A DNA stretch of 64,000 nucleotides, from contig NZ_NOKT01000014.1 in NCBI RefSeq assembly GCF_002237655.1, positions 1 to 64,000 of the forward strand. Direction: 5' to 3'. The position numbers and the translations under genes were made by a program. The DNA comes from Streptomyces sp. XY006 (lineage in GTDB: Bacteria > Actinomycetota > Actinomycetes > Streptomycetales > Streptomycetaceae). How positions within the stretch are numbered: position 1 is the stretch's first letter; every line of letters begins with the position of its first letter. A model generated the notes under the pieces. It did not search any database, was not told the DNA's origin, and saw only the letters and a list, made by a program, of their open reading frames with translations. This document shows positions 54,940 to 64,000 of this stretch, one piece after another.

Positions 54940-56796
54940 ATGGCACGTGCGGTCGGCATCGACCTGGGCACGACTAACTCCGTCGTCAGCGTTCTGGAGG
55001 GCGGCGAGCCCACCGTCATCACCAACGCCGAGGGCGCCAGGACCACGCCGTCCGTCGTCGCCTTCGCCAAGAACGGTGAGGTGCTCGTCGGCGAGGTCGC
55101 CAAGCGCCAGGCGGTCACGAACGTGGACCGGACCATCCGCTCCGTCAAGCGCCACATGGGCACGGACTGGAAGATCGAGCTCGACGGGAAGCCCTTCAAC
55201 CCGCAGCAGATCAGCGCCTTCGTGCTGCAGAAGCTGAAGCGGGACGCCGAGGCCTACCTGGGCGAGAAGGTGACCGACGCGGTCATCACCGTCCCGGCGT
55301 ACTTCAACGACTCCGAGCGCCAGGCCACGAAGGAGGCCGGCGAGATCGCCGGTCTGAACGTGCTGCGCATCGTCAACGAGCCGACCGCCGCCGCGCTGGC
55401 GTACGGCCTCGACAAGGACGACCAGACCATCCTGGTCTTCGACCTCGGTGGCGGTACGTTCGACGTCTCGCTGCTGGAGATCGGCGACGGCGTCGTCGAG
55501 GTGAAGGCCACCAACGGTGACAACCACCTCGGTGGTGACGACTGGGACCAGCGCATCGTCGACTACCTGGTCCAGCAGTTCCAGTCCGGCCACGGCGTGG
55601 ACCTGGGCAAGGACAAGATGGCCCTGCAGCGTCTGCGCGAGGCCGCCGAGAAGGCGAAGATCGAGCTGTCCTCGTCGACCGAGACCTCGATCAACCTGCC
55701 CTACATCACCGCCTCCGCCGAGGGCCCCCTGCACCTCGACGAGAAGCTCACCCGCGCGCAGTTCCAGCAGCTGACCGCGGACCTCCTGGAGCGCTGCAAG
55801 ACGCCGTTCCACAACGTCATCAAGGACGCCGGCATCTCCATCAGCGAGATCGACCACGTCGTCCTCGTCGGCGGCTCGACCCGTATGCCCGCCGTCGCCG
55901 AGCTCGTCAAGGAGCTGACCGGCGGCAAGGACGCCAACAAGGGCGTCAACCCGGACGAGGTCGTCGCCATCGGCGCCGCCCTGCAGGCCGGTGTCCTCAA
56001 GGGCGAGGTCAAGGACGTCCTGCTCCTCGACGTCACCCCGCTGTCCCTCGGCATCGAGACCAAGGGCGGCATCATGACCAAGCTCATCGAGCGGAACACG
56101 ACGATCCCGACCAAGCGGTCCGAGATCTTCACCACCGCCGAGGACAACCAGCCGTCCGTGCAGATCCAGGTCTACCAGGGCGAGCGCGAGATCGCGGCGT
56201 ACAACAAGAAGCTCGGGATGTTCGAGCTGACCGGTCTGCCCCCGGCGCCCCGCGGCGTCCCGCAGATCGAGGTGTCCTTCGACATCGACGCCAACGGCAT
56301 CATGCACGTGACCGCGAAGGACCTCGGCACGGGCAAGGAGCAGAAGATGACCGTCACCGGCGGCTCCTCGCTGCCGAAGGACGAGGTCGACCGCATGCGC
56401 GAGGAGGCCGAGCGCTACGCGGAGGAGGACCACAAGCGCCGCGAGGCCGCCGAGTCCCGCAACCAGGGCGAGCAGCTCGTCTACCAGACCGAGAAGTTCC
56501 TCAAGGACAACGAGGACAAGGTCCCGGGCGAGATCAAGACCGAGGTCGAGGAGGCCGTCGCCGAGCTGAAGGAGAAGCTCAAGGGCGAGGACACCACCGA
56601 GATCCGCACGGCCACCGAGAAGGTCGCCGCCGTCTCCCAGAAGCTGGGCCAGGCCATGTACGCCGACGCCCAGGGCGCCCAGGCCGCCGGCGGCGCCTCC
56701 GCCGGAGCCGGCGCGGGTGCCGGTGACGCCAAGGCCGACGACGACGTCGTCGACGCCGAGATCGTCGACGAGGACCGGAAGGACGGTGCCGCGTGA
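54940..56796 (+). CDS. dnaK: Hsp70 chaperone
   Basis: A 618-aa chaperone. The ATPase domain (1-360) shows GIDLGTTNSVVSVLEGGEP, AVITVPAYFNDSERQATKEA, ILVFDLGGGTFDVSLLEIGD and VVLVGGSTRMPAVAELVKEL; the linker DVLLLDVTPLSLGIETKGG and the substrate domain follow; the Gly/Ala-rich tail ends EIVDEDRKDGAA. It also acts as co-repressor of HspR. ATG 54940 has GGAGG eight bases upstream; two HAIR sites control it. First gene of dnaK-grpE-dnaJ-hspR. Confidence 0.99.
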   Translation: MARAVGIDLGTTNSVVSVLEGGEPTVITNAEGARTTPSVVAFAKNGEVLVGEVAKRQAVTNVDRTIRSVKRHMGTDWKIELDGKPFNPQQISAFVLQKLKRDAEAYLGEKVTDAVITVPAYFNDSERQATKEAGEIAGLNVLRIVNEPTAAALAYGLDKDDQTILVFDLGGGTFDVSLLEIGDGVVEVKATNGDNHLGGDDWDQRIVDYLVQQFQSGHGVDLGKDKMALQRLREAAEKAKIELSSSTETSINLPYITASAEGPLHLDEKLTRAQFQQLTADLLERCKTPFHNVIKDAGISISEIDHVVLVGGSTRMPAVAELVKELTGGKDANKGVNPDEVVAIGAALQAGVLKGEVKDVLLLDVTPLSLGIETKGGIMTKLIERNTTIPTKRSEIFTTAEDNQPSVQIQVYQGEREIAAYNKKLGMFELTGLPPAPRGVPQIEVSFDIDANGIMHVTAKDLGTGKEQKMTVTGGSSLPKDEVDRMREEAERYAEEDHKRREAAESRNQGEQLVYQTEKFLKDNEDKVPGEIKTEVEEAVAELKEKLKGEDTTEIRTATEKVAAVSQKLGQAMYADAQGAQAAGGASAGAGAGAGDAKADDDVVDAEIVDEDRKDGAA

Positions 56797-57449
56797 CGGA
56801 GGAGACCCCGGGCTTCGACGAGCAGCAGCCCGACGTCCCTTCCGGCGCCACCTCCGACGACGCCGAGCCGAAGGCCGCCTCCTCCTCCCCGGAGGAGAAG
56901 GCGGCCCCGGCCGGGGACACGGGCCAGGACGCCGGTCTGGTGGCCCAGCTGGACCAGGTGCGCACCGCCCTCGGCGAGCGCACCGCGGACCTCCAGCGCC
57001 TCCAGGCCGAGTACCAGAACTACCGCCGCCGGGTCGAGCGCGACCGGATCGCGGTCAAGGAGATCGCCATCGCGAACCTCCTGACCGAGCTCCTGCCCGT
57101 GCTCGACGACATCGGCCGCGCGCGCGAGCACGGCGAACTGGTGGGCGGCTTCAAGTCCGTCGCCGAGTCGCTGGAGAGCACCGCGGCCAAGATGGGCCTG
57201 CAGCAGTTCGGCAAGGAGGGCGAGCCCTTCGACCCGACGATCCACGAGGCCCTGATGCACAGCTACGCGCCGGACGTCACCGAGACGACCTGCGTGGCGA
57301 TTCTGCAGCCCGGGTACCGGATCGGCGAGCGCACCATCCGCCCCGCGCGGGTGGCGGTGGCCGAGCCCCAGCCGGGGGCACAGACGGTCAAGGCGGACGA
57401 GTCCGCCGAAGCCGACGACAAGGAGAGCGGTGGCCCGGACGAGGGCTGA
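56793..57449 (+). CDS. grpE: Nucleotide exchange factor of DnaK
   Basis: A 218-aa protein: disordered acidic N-terminus (1-45), long coiled coil (50-105, with LQAEYQNYRRRVERDRIAVK) and a beta domain ending GYRIGERTIRPARVAVAEPQ. It releases ADP from DnaK. The GTG overlaps the dnaK stop (GTGA). The tail is extended by an acidic segment. Confidence 0.98.
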   Translation: MTEETPGFDEQQPDVPSGATSDDAEPKAASSSPEEKAAPAGDTGQDAGLVAQLDQVRTALGERTADLQRLQAEYQNYRRRVERDRIAVKEIAIANLLTELLPVLDDIGRAREHGELVGGFKSVAESLESTAAKMGLQQFGKEGEPFDPTIHEALMHSYAPDVTETTCVAILQPGYRIGERTIRPARVAVAEPQPGAQTVKADESAEADDKESGGPDEG

Positions 57450-57479
57450 CGTGGACGAAGGGAAGGAGGGGCGTCGAGG

Positions 57480-58658
57480 ATGAGCACCAAGGACTTCATC
57501 GAGAAGGACTACTACAAGGTCCTCGGCGTCCCCAAGGACGCCACCGAGGCCGAGATCAAGAAGGCGTACCGGAAGCTCGCCCGCGAGTTCCACCCGGACG
57601 CCAACAAGGGAAACGTCAGGGCCGAGGAGCGCTTCAAGGAGATCTCCGAGGCCAACGACATCCTCGGTGACCCCAAGAAGCGCAAGGAGTACGACGAGGC
57701 GCGCGCCCTCTTCGGCAACGGCGGCTTCCGCCCGGGGCCCGGCGGCGCGGGCGGCTCCTTCAACTTCGACCTGGGCGACCTCTTCGGGGGCGGCCAGGGG
57801 GGCCAGGGCGCCGGCGGCTTCGGCGGCGGCCTCGGTGACGTCTTCGGGGGCCTGTTCAACCGCGGCGGCGCCGGCCCGGGCACGCGTACGCAGCCCCGGC
57901 GCGGCCAGGACATCGAGTCCGAGGTCACGCTCAGCTTCACGGAGGCCATCGAGGGCGCGACCGTCCCGCTGCGGATGTCCTCCCAGTCGCCCTGCAAGGC
58001 CTGTTCGGGCACCGGCGACAAGAACGGCACACCGCGCGTGTGCCCGACCTGCGTCGGCACCGGGCAGGTCGCCCGGGGCAGCGGCGGCGGCTTCTCCCTC
58101 ACCGACCCCTGCCCGGACTGCAAGGGCCGCGGCCTGATCGCCGAGACCCCCTGCGACGTCTGCAAGGGCAGCGGCCGGGCCAAGTCCTCGCGGACCATGC
58201 AGGTGCGCATCCCGGCGGGCGTCAGCGACGGCCAGCGGATCCGGCTGCGCGGCAAGGGCGCGCCGGGCGAGCGCGGCGGTCCGGCGGGCGACCTGTACGT
58301 GGTCGTGCACGTCGACTCCCACCCCGTGTTCGGCCGCAAGGACGACAACCTCACCGTCACCGTCCCGGTCACCTTCACCGAGGCGGCCCTCGGCGGCGAG
58401 GTGCGGGTGCCCACCCTGGGCGGCCCGCCCGTCACGCTGAAGCTGCCCCCCGGCACGCCGAACGGCCGTACGATGCGCGCCCGGGGCAAGGGCGCGGTCC
58501 GCAAGGACGGCACCCGCGGCGACCTCCTGGTCACCGTCGAGGTGAGTGTCCCGAAGGACCTGACGGGGAAGGCTCGTGACGCACTCGAGGCGTATCGCGA
58601 GGCGACCGCGGGTGAGGATCCGCGGGCGGAGCTGTTCCAGGCCGCGAAGGGAGCATGA
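57480..58658 (+). CDS. dnaJ: Hsp40 co-chaperone
   Basis: A 392-aa class A J-protein. J domain at 9-75 with the HPD motif in REFHPDANKG; Gly/Phe region 82-135; zinc-finger repeats CKACSGTG, CPTCVGTG, CPDCKGRG and CDVCKGSG at about 165-230; C-terminal substrate domains after that. ATG 57480 lies 30 bases after grpE and behind GGAAGGAGG at 57459. This is the locus copy coupled to hspR. Confidence 0.98.
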   Translation: MSTKDFIEKDYYKVLGVPKDATEAEIKKAYRKLAREFHPDANKGNVRAEERFKEISEANDILGDPKKRKEYDEARALFGNGGFRPGPGGAGGSFNFDLGDLFGGGQGGQGAGGFGGGLGDVFGGLFNRGGAGPGTRTQPRRGQDIESEVTLSFTEAIEGATVPLRMSSQSPCKACSGTGDKNGTPRVCPTCVGTGQVARGSGGGFSLTDPCPDCKGRGLIAETPCDVCKGSGRAKSSRTMQVRIPAGVSDGQRIRLRGKGAPGERGGPAGDLYVVVHVDSHPVFGRKDDNLTVTVPVTFTEAALGGEVRVPTLGGPPVTLKLPPGTPNGRTMRARGKGAVRKDGTRGDLLVTVEVSVPKDLTGKARDALEAYREATAGEDPRAELFQAAKGA

Positions 58659-59116
58659 GTCAGATGGACGGTCGTCGACGCAACCCGTATGAACTGACCG
58701 AGGAGACCCCGGTCTACGTCATCTCGGTGGCGGCCCAGCTGTCCGGCCTGCACCCGCAGACCCTGCGCCAGTACGACCGTCTGGGCCTGGTGTCCCCGGA
58801 CCGCACGGCCGGCCGGGGCCGGCGCTACTCGGCCCGTGACATCGAACTGCTCCGCCAGGTGCAGCAGTTGTCGCAGGACGAGGGCATCAACCTGGCCGGA
58901 ATCAAGCGCATCATCGAACTGGAGAACCAGGTCGCGGCCCTCCAGGCCCGGGTGGCCGAGCTGGAGGACGCGCTCGACGGCGCCGCGGCGGCGATGCGCC
59001 AGCGCGAGGCGGCGGTGCACGCGTCGTACCGCCGGGACCTGGTGCCGTACCAGGAGGTGCAGCAGACCAGCGCGCTGGTGGTGTGGCGGCCGAAGCGGCA
59101 GCAGCAGTCCGACTGA
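58655..59116 (+). CDS. hspR: MerR-family heat-shock repressor
   Basis: A 153-aa repressor. MerR helix-turn-helix at residues 17-85: YVISVAAQLSGLHPQTLRQY, DRLGLVSPDRTAGRGRRYSA, then a coiled coil (ALQARVAELEDALDG) and a basic end. It binds HAIR sites upstream of dnaK together with DnaK, closing a feedback loop. ATG 58655 overlaps the dnaJ stop. Confidence 0.98.
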   Translation: MSQMDGRRRNPYELTEETPVYVISVAAQLSGLHPQTLRQYDRLGLVSPDRTAGRGRRYSARDIELLRQVQQLSQDEGINLAGIKRIIELENQVAALQARVAELEDALDGAAAAMRQREAAVHASYRRDLVPYQEVQQTSALVVWRPKRQQQSD

Positions 59117-59133
59117 CGCGCCCATCGCGCGGA

Positions 59134-59165
59134 AAAGGGGCCGGGAGGAGACTCCCGGCCCCTTT
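59134..59165. terminator. dnaK operon terminator
   Basis: AAAGGGGCCGGGAG, loop GAGA, CTCCCGGCCCCTTT: a 14-bp perfect stem 17 bases after hspR. Confidence 0.92.
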
Positions 59166-59399
59166 CGCGTGCCTTGTGCGCCTTGAGGGCGATTCCGCCC
59201 CCCTCCTCGTCGATGACCGGGCCGTGAGCGGGACTTGAAGATGATTCCGCAGAGTCTTCACAACTGCTGCGGAGCGTGGTGTTGCCATCTCGTTAAGTGG
59301 TTCCGCTTGACGCTGGGGGGCGCGTCCGCGTTGTCTTTTCAGACACATGGGCCGCAATGCTGTGCCCACGTCCGAATCACACGCGAAGTGAGCTTCCGC

Positions 59400-60509
59400 A
59401 TGCGTCGTCGTATCGCCATATCCGTGGCCACCGCCACGATCTCCGTCACGCTCGCCGGCTGCGGCGTGCTCAACGCGACCGGGAGCAGCGACGACGCGAG
59501 CCCGACCAAGGGCAACGACATCACGGTGGGCCTGCTGCTGCCGGAGAAGGCGAACACGCGCTACGAGAACTTCGACTACCCGATCATCAAGCGGAAGGTC
59601 GAGTCGCTCACCAACGACAAGGGCCGCGTCGAGTACGCCAACGCCGAGGCCGACGCCGGCAAGCAGGCGAGCCAGATGCAGAAGATGATCGACGACCGCG
59701 TCGACGTGATCCTGCTGGACGCGGTCGACTCGCACGCCATCGCCGACGGCGTGAAGAAGGCCAAGGAGGCCGGCATCCCGGTCATCGCCTACGACCGGCT
59801 GGCCGAGGGCCCGATCGAGGCGTACATCTCCTTCGACAACGAACTGGTCGGCGAGGTCCAGGGCCGCTCGCTGCTGGAGGCCATCGGCGAGAAGGCGAGC
59901 CTGTCCGACAAGATCGTCATGATGAACGGCTCGTCGACGGACCCCAACGCCAAGCAGTTCAAGGCCGGGGCGATGTCCGAGCTGAACGGCAAGGTGACGA
60001 TCGCGCAGTCCTTCGACACCAAGGACTGGAAGCCGGAGAACGCCCAGGCCAACATGGCCGAGGCGATCGCGAGGATCGGCAAGGACAACATCAAGGCCGT
60101 CTACTCGGCCAACGACGGCATGGCCGGCGGCATCGTCAAGGCCCTGGAGGCCGCGGGCGTGACCGACCTGCCGCCGATCACCGGCCAGGACGCCGAACTC
60201 GCGGCCGTGCAGCGGATCCTCGCGGACGAGCAGTACATGAGCGTCTACAAGTCGTACCCGCAGGAGGCGGAGAACGCCGCGGAGATGGCCGTCGCCAAGG
60301 TGCAGGGCCGCGACATCCAGTTCGCCGCGCTCACCCGCGACAAGGTCGACAGCCCCACGCACAAGGGCATTCCGGCCCAGCTCGTGCCGGTGGTCGCGCT
60401 GACCAAGGAGAACATCGAGGACACGGTCGTGGCAGACGACATCTACAAGGTGTCGGACATCTGCACCGCCAAGTACAAGGCGGCGTGCCAGGCGGCCGGT
60501 CTCAACTAG
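59400..60509 (+). CDS. Sugar ABC transporter substrate-binding lipoprotein (XylF-like)
   Basis: A 369-aa lipoprotein: signal peptide with lipobox LAGC at Cys21, then a type 1 periplasmic-binding fold (ITVGLLLPEKANTRYENFDY, DVILLDAVDSHAIADGVKKA, VIAYDRLAEGPIEAYISFDN). The overall pattern matches D-xylose/multiple-sugar binding proteins. No transporter genes lie nearby on this strand, so its permease must be elsewhere or to be found outside. ATG 59400 follows GAAGTGAG. It overlaps the DUF418 gene end by eight bases. Confidence 0.9.
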   Translation: MRRRIAISVATATISVTLAGCGVLNATGSSDDASPTKGNDITVGLLLPEKANTRYENFDYPIIKRKVESLTNDKGRVEYANAEADAGKQASQMQKMIDDRVDVILLDAVDSHAIADGVKKAKEAGIPVIAYDRLAEGPIEAYISFDNELVGEVQGRSLLEAIGEKASLSDKIVMMNGSSTDPNAKQFKAGAMSELNGKVTIAQSFDTKDWKPENAQANMAEAIARIGKDNIKAVYSANDGMAGGIVKALEAAGVTDLPPITGQDAELAAVQRILADEQYMSVYKSYPQEAENAAEMAVAKVQGRDIQFAALTRDKVDSPTHKGIPAQLVPVVALTKENIEDTVVADDIYKVSDICTAKYKAACQAAGLN

Positions 60510-61707
60510 CCGGTTCCGGCGCCCGCGGGGCCCGGGCCCGTCCCGGGCGTCCGGCCAGGGTGAGCGCCCGGAGCAGCCACTCGGCGGGCCCGTGCCCGAA
60601 GCGCCGCAGCCACGCGGTGCTGAGGGCCAGCTGGAGCGCGTACACGGCGAGGGCGAGCAGCAGCACGGCGGCCGCCCCCAGCCGCCCGTACAGGGACAGG
60701 CCGTACGCCGTCGCCACGCACATCACGACCAGGGACTGCCCCAGGTAGTTCGTGAGCGCGAGGCGGCCCGCCGGGACGAACAGCCGCCGCACCCGGTCAC
60801 CCCGCGGGGAGTCCAGCAGGAGCAGCAGCAGGCACGCGTAGGCGGCCGACAGGGCCGGCGCCGTCAGGGTGCCCACGCCGACGCCCAGGAGGTGCCAGCG
60901 GTCCTCCAGCGGCCCCTGGGCGGCGCAGGCGAAGAACACCGCCCCCGGGAGCCCGACGGCCAGTCCGGCCGCCGCGGTCCGCCGCAGCCGGGCGCGGCCC
61001 ACCCCGCCGGGAGCGAGCAGGCGCCGTTTGCCCGCCGCCAGACCCAGCAGGAAGGCCGCGAGCACGCCCGGGGCCATCAGCAGCACGGCGGCGAGGGTGA
61101 GCGGCAGCCGGTCCAGGTTCTCCCGTACGACCGTGCCGGCGGTGCCGCGGTAGGCGGCCACGGCCTCGGCGATCGCCCCGTGCGGCACGGGCTCCTCCTC
61201 GTCCACCGCCGTGGTGAGCGCCCCCAGGGCGACGAGGACGACGCCGAACACGCCGTAGAGCCAGGCGGCGGCCTTCACCGCCGTGGCCGGTGCGATCCGC
61301 CGCGCCCACAGCAGGACCAGGCCCAGCAGGCCGTAGGCCATGAGGATGTCGCCGGTGTACAGCAGCACGGCGTGCGCCAGGCCGAGGAGCACCAGGCCCA
61401 GGGACCGGCGCAGGAAGCGCGCGGTGACGGAGCCGCCGTCCCGCTCGGCGGAGACCGTCTGCAGCGTGAAGCTGTAGCCGAACAGGAACGAGAACAGCAG
61501 GTAGAACTTGCTCGACGCCAGCGCCGTCACCAGCCAGACGGCGACGTGGTCCGCGGGCGTCGCGCCGGGGTCGCGGAACCCCTCCGCCTCCCAGGGGCTC
61601 AGCATCTGCGCGCTGTTGACCACCAGGATGCCCAGCAGGGCGAAACCCCGCAGCGCGTCCACGGCGGGCAGCCGCCGGCGGTCCGCCGGTTCCCCCGGGT
61701 CGTCCAT
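60502..61707 (-). CDS. DUF418 membrane protein
   Basis: A 401-aa protein with about ten membrane helices. Family features: RLPAVDALRGFALLGILVVN near 12, KFYLLFSFLFGYSFTLQ near 67, and the DUF418 C-terminal domain with AGRLALTNYLGQSLVVM near 310. Possibly an acyltransferase-like transport protein; function unproven. ATG 61707 has GAGGGGGAG upstream. Tail-to-tail with the sugar-binding gene. Confidence 0.87.
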   Translation of the reverse strand: MDDPGEPADRRRLPAVDALRGFALLGILVVNSAQMLSPWEAEGFRDPGATPADHVAVWLVTALASSKFYLLFSFLFGYSFTLQTVSAERDGGSVTARFLRRSLGLVLLGLAHAVLLYTGDILMAYGLLGLVLLWARRIAPATAVKAAAWLYGVFGVVLVALGALTTAVDEEEPVPHGAIAEAVAAYRGTAGTVVRENLDRLPLTLAAVLLMAPGVLAAFLLGLAAGKRRLLAPGGVGRARLRRTAAAGLAVGLPGAVFFACAAQGPLEDRWHLLGVGVGTLTAPALSAAYACLLLLLLDSPRGDRVRRLFVPAGRLALTNYLGQSLVVMCVATAYGLSLYGRLGAAAVLLLALAVYALQLALSTAWLRRFGHGPAEWLLRALTLAGRPGRARAPRAPEPAS

Positions 61708-61935
61708 CTCTCCCCCTCGCCGGGCAGGCGGGCCCGGCCCGTGATCACAAAGGTCGCACATCGGCCGTACGGACGGCACCCCTTGGCGCGGCAACAGGCC
61801 AGGTCGGAGCGAGCGGAGGCACGGGCCCGGCGGCGCGGAAAGGAACTCCGGCGCGGGGGAGCCGTGTTGCGGAGCAGGTCCCGGCCGCGCATAGTTGCGC
61901 TGCGGAAGACGGCGTAACCGGGGGTGGAACGGGCG

Positions 61936-62979
61936 ATGGCCGGGCACGGGGCGGAGGAGCATCCTCACGGTGCCGACCGGCTGTGCGAGGCCGGGGATCG
62001 CGTGTATTCCCGGGCCGTGCGGCGGGGCCGGGTCGCGCGCCGGGACGCGGAGCCGGTGCCCTGCCTGCTGGAACTCGCCCTGCTGCACCCGGACCCGGAC
62101 GACATGGACTGGCTGGTGCCGACCTCTCCGCAGGAGGTCATGACCCGGCTGCTGCGCGGGATGTACGACGAGGTCAGCGCGAGCCAGCGGCGGGTGGGTT
62201 CGGCCGTGGCCGCGTTCGAGCGGTACGCCGGGCTGGGCCGCCAGGTGCAGCCGGCCGCGGCCGCCACGGAGGGCCCGGCGATCCGGGTCCTGGACGGACT
62301 CGCCCGGATCCAGGCGGCGATGGACGAGGCGACCCAGGCGTGCACGACCGAGGTGCTGACCGTGCAGCCGGGCGGCATCCGGCGCGAGGCGGAGCTCTCC
62401 GAGGGGCTGCACCGGGCGCTGGCGCTGCGGGGCCGCGGGGTGCGGATGCGGGACCTGTACACCCATGTCGCCCGGCACGGGCAGGGGCTGCTGACGTATC
62501 TGGAGCTGATGGGCGACGCGGTCGAGGCGCGCACGCTGGACGAGGTCATCGACCGGCTGATCCTGTTCGACCGGACGGTGGCGTTCATCCCCGCCAACAC
62601 CGACCGGACGATGGCGCTGGAGCTGCGCCACCCCGCGCTGATCGAGTATCTGGTCACGGTCTTCGAGCGGCTGTGGCGCCTGGCGATCCCGCTGACGGCC
62701 CCGCTGCCCGACACGGGCATCGAGGGCATCTCCCACCGGGAGCAGTCCATCGCGGCGCTGCTGGCGGAGGGCCACCAGGACGCGGTGATCGCGGAGCGCC
62801 TGGGCATCAGCGTCCGTACCTGCCGGGCGCACATCGCGCGGCTGTCGGAGACGCTGGGGGCGGCGAGCCGTACGCAACTGGGCGTGCGCATCGCCCAGGC
62901 GGGCCTGGACGGGCCGCCACGGGGGGCCGCCGCCCGGCAGGTCAGTCTTCCCGGTCGAGAATCCCGGACTGCCCGATGA
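61936..62979 (+). CDS. LuxR-type regulator with TrmB-like sensor domain
   Basis: A 347-aa protein. Residues 20-115 are a helical N-terminal region, 120-255 a TrmB/phospholipase D-like sensor fold (TTEVLTVQPGGIRREAELSE, DEVIDRLILFDRTVAFIPAN), and 275-330 a LuxR helix-turn-helix (HREQSIAALLAEGHQDAVIA, ERLGISVRTCRAHIARLS). ATG 61936 (GGTGGAA upstream) is preferred; GTG 61924 would add four residues. It overlaps its convergent paralogue by 38 bases. Confidence 0.87.
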   Translation: MAGHGAEEHPHGADRLCEAGDRVYSRAVRRGRVARRDAEPVPCLLELALLHPDPDDMDWLVPTSPQEVMTRLLRGMYDEVSASQRRVGSAVAAFERYAGLGRQVQPAAAATEGPAIRVLDGLARIQAAMDEATQACTTEVLTVQPGGIRREAELSEGLHRALALRGRGVRMRDLYTHVARHGQGLLTYLELMGDAVEARTLDEVIDRLILFDRTVAFIPANTDRTMALELRHPALIEYLVTVFERLWRLAIPLTAPLPDTGIEGISHREQSIAALLAEGHQDAVIAERLGISVRTCRAHIARLSETLGAASRTQLGVRIAQAGLDGPPRGAAARQVSLPGRESRTAR

Positions 62980-63931
62980 GGTACCCGAGCTGGGCCCTGC
63001 TCTGACTGCCCAGCGTGGCGGCGAGCTTGGCGATGTGGACGCGGGCGGTGCGGATGTTCATCCCGAGCCGGTCGGCGATGACGGCATCGGTGTGCCCTTC
63101 GACGAGGAGGGCCGCGATGGCCCGCTGGCGGGGGGTGATGCCGTCGCGGGAGGGCTGGGGGGCGGCTTCGGGGAACACCGGGGTGGCCAGGCGCCAGAGG
63201 CGGTCGAACGTGGTGGCCAGGAACCGCACGATGGCCGGGTGACGGATCTCCAGGGCGAGGTCACCGCTGCCGTCGGCGGGCATGAACGCGACCTCCCGGT
63301 CCACGACGATGAGCCGGTCGGTGATCTCGTCCAGGGCCCGCGCCTCGACGTCGCCGTCGAGCCGGTCGTGGTAGGCGGCGGTCGTGGGGGAGTGGCGGAG
63401 CGTGTGCTGGTAGAGGGTGCGGATGCGGCCGCCCCGGTCCAGCAGCGACTGGTCGCGGCTCAGGGCCAGGGCGTAGGCCGCCTCGACGCGCTGCGGCGGG
63501 AGACCGGCGCGCGGCTGGATGGTGAGCAGTTCGCGTGACGCGTCCGTCAGCACCTCGGTGAGCGTCCTGTTGATCGTCTCCTTGCCGCTGAGGAGCCGGA
63601 GCGTCGGGGTGGTGTCCGCGGCCGTGCCGTGCCCCTCGGCGGCCCCGAGGGCTCCGAAGGTCTCGGCCAGCCGTTCCTCGCGCCGCCGTTCCCGTGCGAT
63701 GCGTTCGGCGGTGGTCCGCAGCAGCCGGTGCAGGGCGACGGCCGGGGCGACGGGCTCCAGCCGGTGCGGATCGTCGACGGCGGGCTGCAGCAGGCCGAAC
63801 TCCGCCAGACAGGGCGCGGCGTGGGCCTCACCGGCGTCCACGCGGCCTTCCCGCAGGGCACGTTCGTACAGGTCCGTGCCGGCCCGGCACAGGTCCTCCG
63901 GGGCGTGCGGGGGGTGTGGCGCCGAAGTCAC
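62942..63931 (-). CDS. LuxR-type regulator with TrmB-like sensor domain (paralogue)
   Basis: A 329-aa paralogue of the preceding gene with the same order: sensor part with SRELLTIQPRAGLPPQRVEA and EITDRLIVVDREVAFMPADG, then a LuxR domain PRQRAIAALLVEGHTDAVIA, DRLGMNIRTARVHIAKLA. GTG 63931 follows GGAGGA at good spacing. A third family member ends 18 bases upstream on the same strand, so these may form an operon. Confidence 0.88.
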   Translation of the reverse strand: MTSAPHPPHAPEDLCRAGTDLYERALREGRVDAGEAHAAPCLAEFGLLQPAVDDPHRLEPVAPAVALHRLLRTTAERIARERRREERLAETFGALGAAEGHGTAADTTPTLRLLSGKETINRTLTEVLTDASRELLTIQPRAGLPPQRVEAAYALALSRDQSLLDRGGRIRTLYQHTLRHSPTTAAYHDRLDGDVEARALDEITDRLIVVDREVAFMPADGSGDLALEIRHPAIVRFLATTFDRLWRLATPVFPEAAPQPSRDGITPRQRAIAALLVEGHTDAVIADRLGMNIRTARVHIAKLAATLGSQSRAQLGYLIGQSGILDRED

Positions 63932-63948
63932 CCGGGGATTCCTCCTGT

Positions 63949-64000
63949 TCAGTGGTCCTGCTGCAGGATCCCCGACTGGGCGATGAGATAGCCGAGCTGG
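63949..64000 (-). CDS. LuxR-type regulator, C-terminal fragment at the window edge
   Basis: The last 16 codons, reading QLGYLIAQSGILQQDH, end at a TGA. They match the end of the downstream paralogue (QLGYLIGQSGILDRED), so a third TrmB/LuxR gene runs off the right edge. Confidence 0.8.
   Translation of the reverse strand, partial: QLGYLIAQSGILQQDH

Overview
This window is chromosomal DNA of a Streptomyces. GC is very high with G/C-dominated third codon positions. The heat-shock operon dnaK-grpE-dnaJ-hspR carries HAIR operators, there is an actinomycete integrative and conjugative element (AICE), and many families are largely actinobacterial (DUF5994, DUF6233, DUF6153, UTRA/GntR, TrmB-like LuxR regulators). 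The species cannot be fixed from the sequence alone.

Layout, left to right. 0.2-11.5 kb: a CPA2 antiporter, an ECF41-type sigma factor with its flavoprotein neighbour, a copper-linked group (DUF4396, DUF6153, DUF305) with two CsoR-like palindromes, a DUF4190 protein, a large secreted FG-GAP/VCBS protein and a PAP2-type membrane enzyme. 11.5-19 kb: a regulatory island with an RsbW-like ATPase, a PAS/GAF/SpoIIE phosphatase, a GNAT protein and four DUF5994 paralogues. Five copies of a conserved ~78-nt leader (GGAGTA box, CCGGCTtCC box, often a terminal hairpin) lie upstream of genes here, two pairs of them back to back. 19-25.9 kb: a fatty acid desaturase, several orphan genes, then an accessory module (DUF1152, a GntR regulator with three operators, a frameshifted CxxC protein, an ATPase).

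26.1-37.6 kb is an intact-looking AICE of ~11.5 kb integrated in tRNA-Gly(CCC). It has a 47-bp att duplication, paired TCTGGCACG repeats near both ends, int-xis-rep, the SpdD/DUF2637 spread proteins, an FtsK-type TraSA translocase and a GntR (KorSA-like) regulator. Palindromes of the form ACTCGT-nTAn-ACGAGT mark a regulon covering tra, spd, the regulator itself and a divergent operon starting with an RsbW-like ATPase. A Nudix gene (possibly a pSAM2 Pif-like immunity factor) is next to the regulator. The left part holds a lower-GC three-gene cargo operon (TIGR04255-like plus two small unknowns). A 92-bp element inside the AICE is repeated outside it, next to the 22-25 kb module, which suggests that module descends from a related element.

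37.9-64 kb returns to core chromosome: dCTP deaminase and a phosphoribosyltransferase (translationally coupled), a Yip1 protein, a tandem operon of four secreted FG-GAP repeat proteins, a DUF6233 and a DUF1707 protein, a coupled UTRA-only/GntR pair, an HdrD-like Fe-S membrane oxidoreductase, a GT4-like membrane protein with an altered active-site motif, the dnaK operon, an XylF-like sugar-binding lipoprotein, a DUF418 membrane protein, and TrmB/LuxR-type regulators in a convergent and tandem arrangement. The last of these runs off the right edge.
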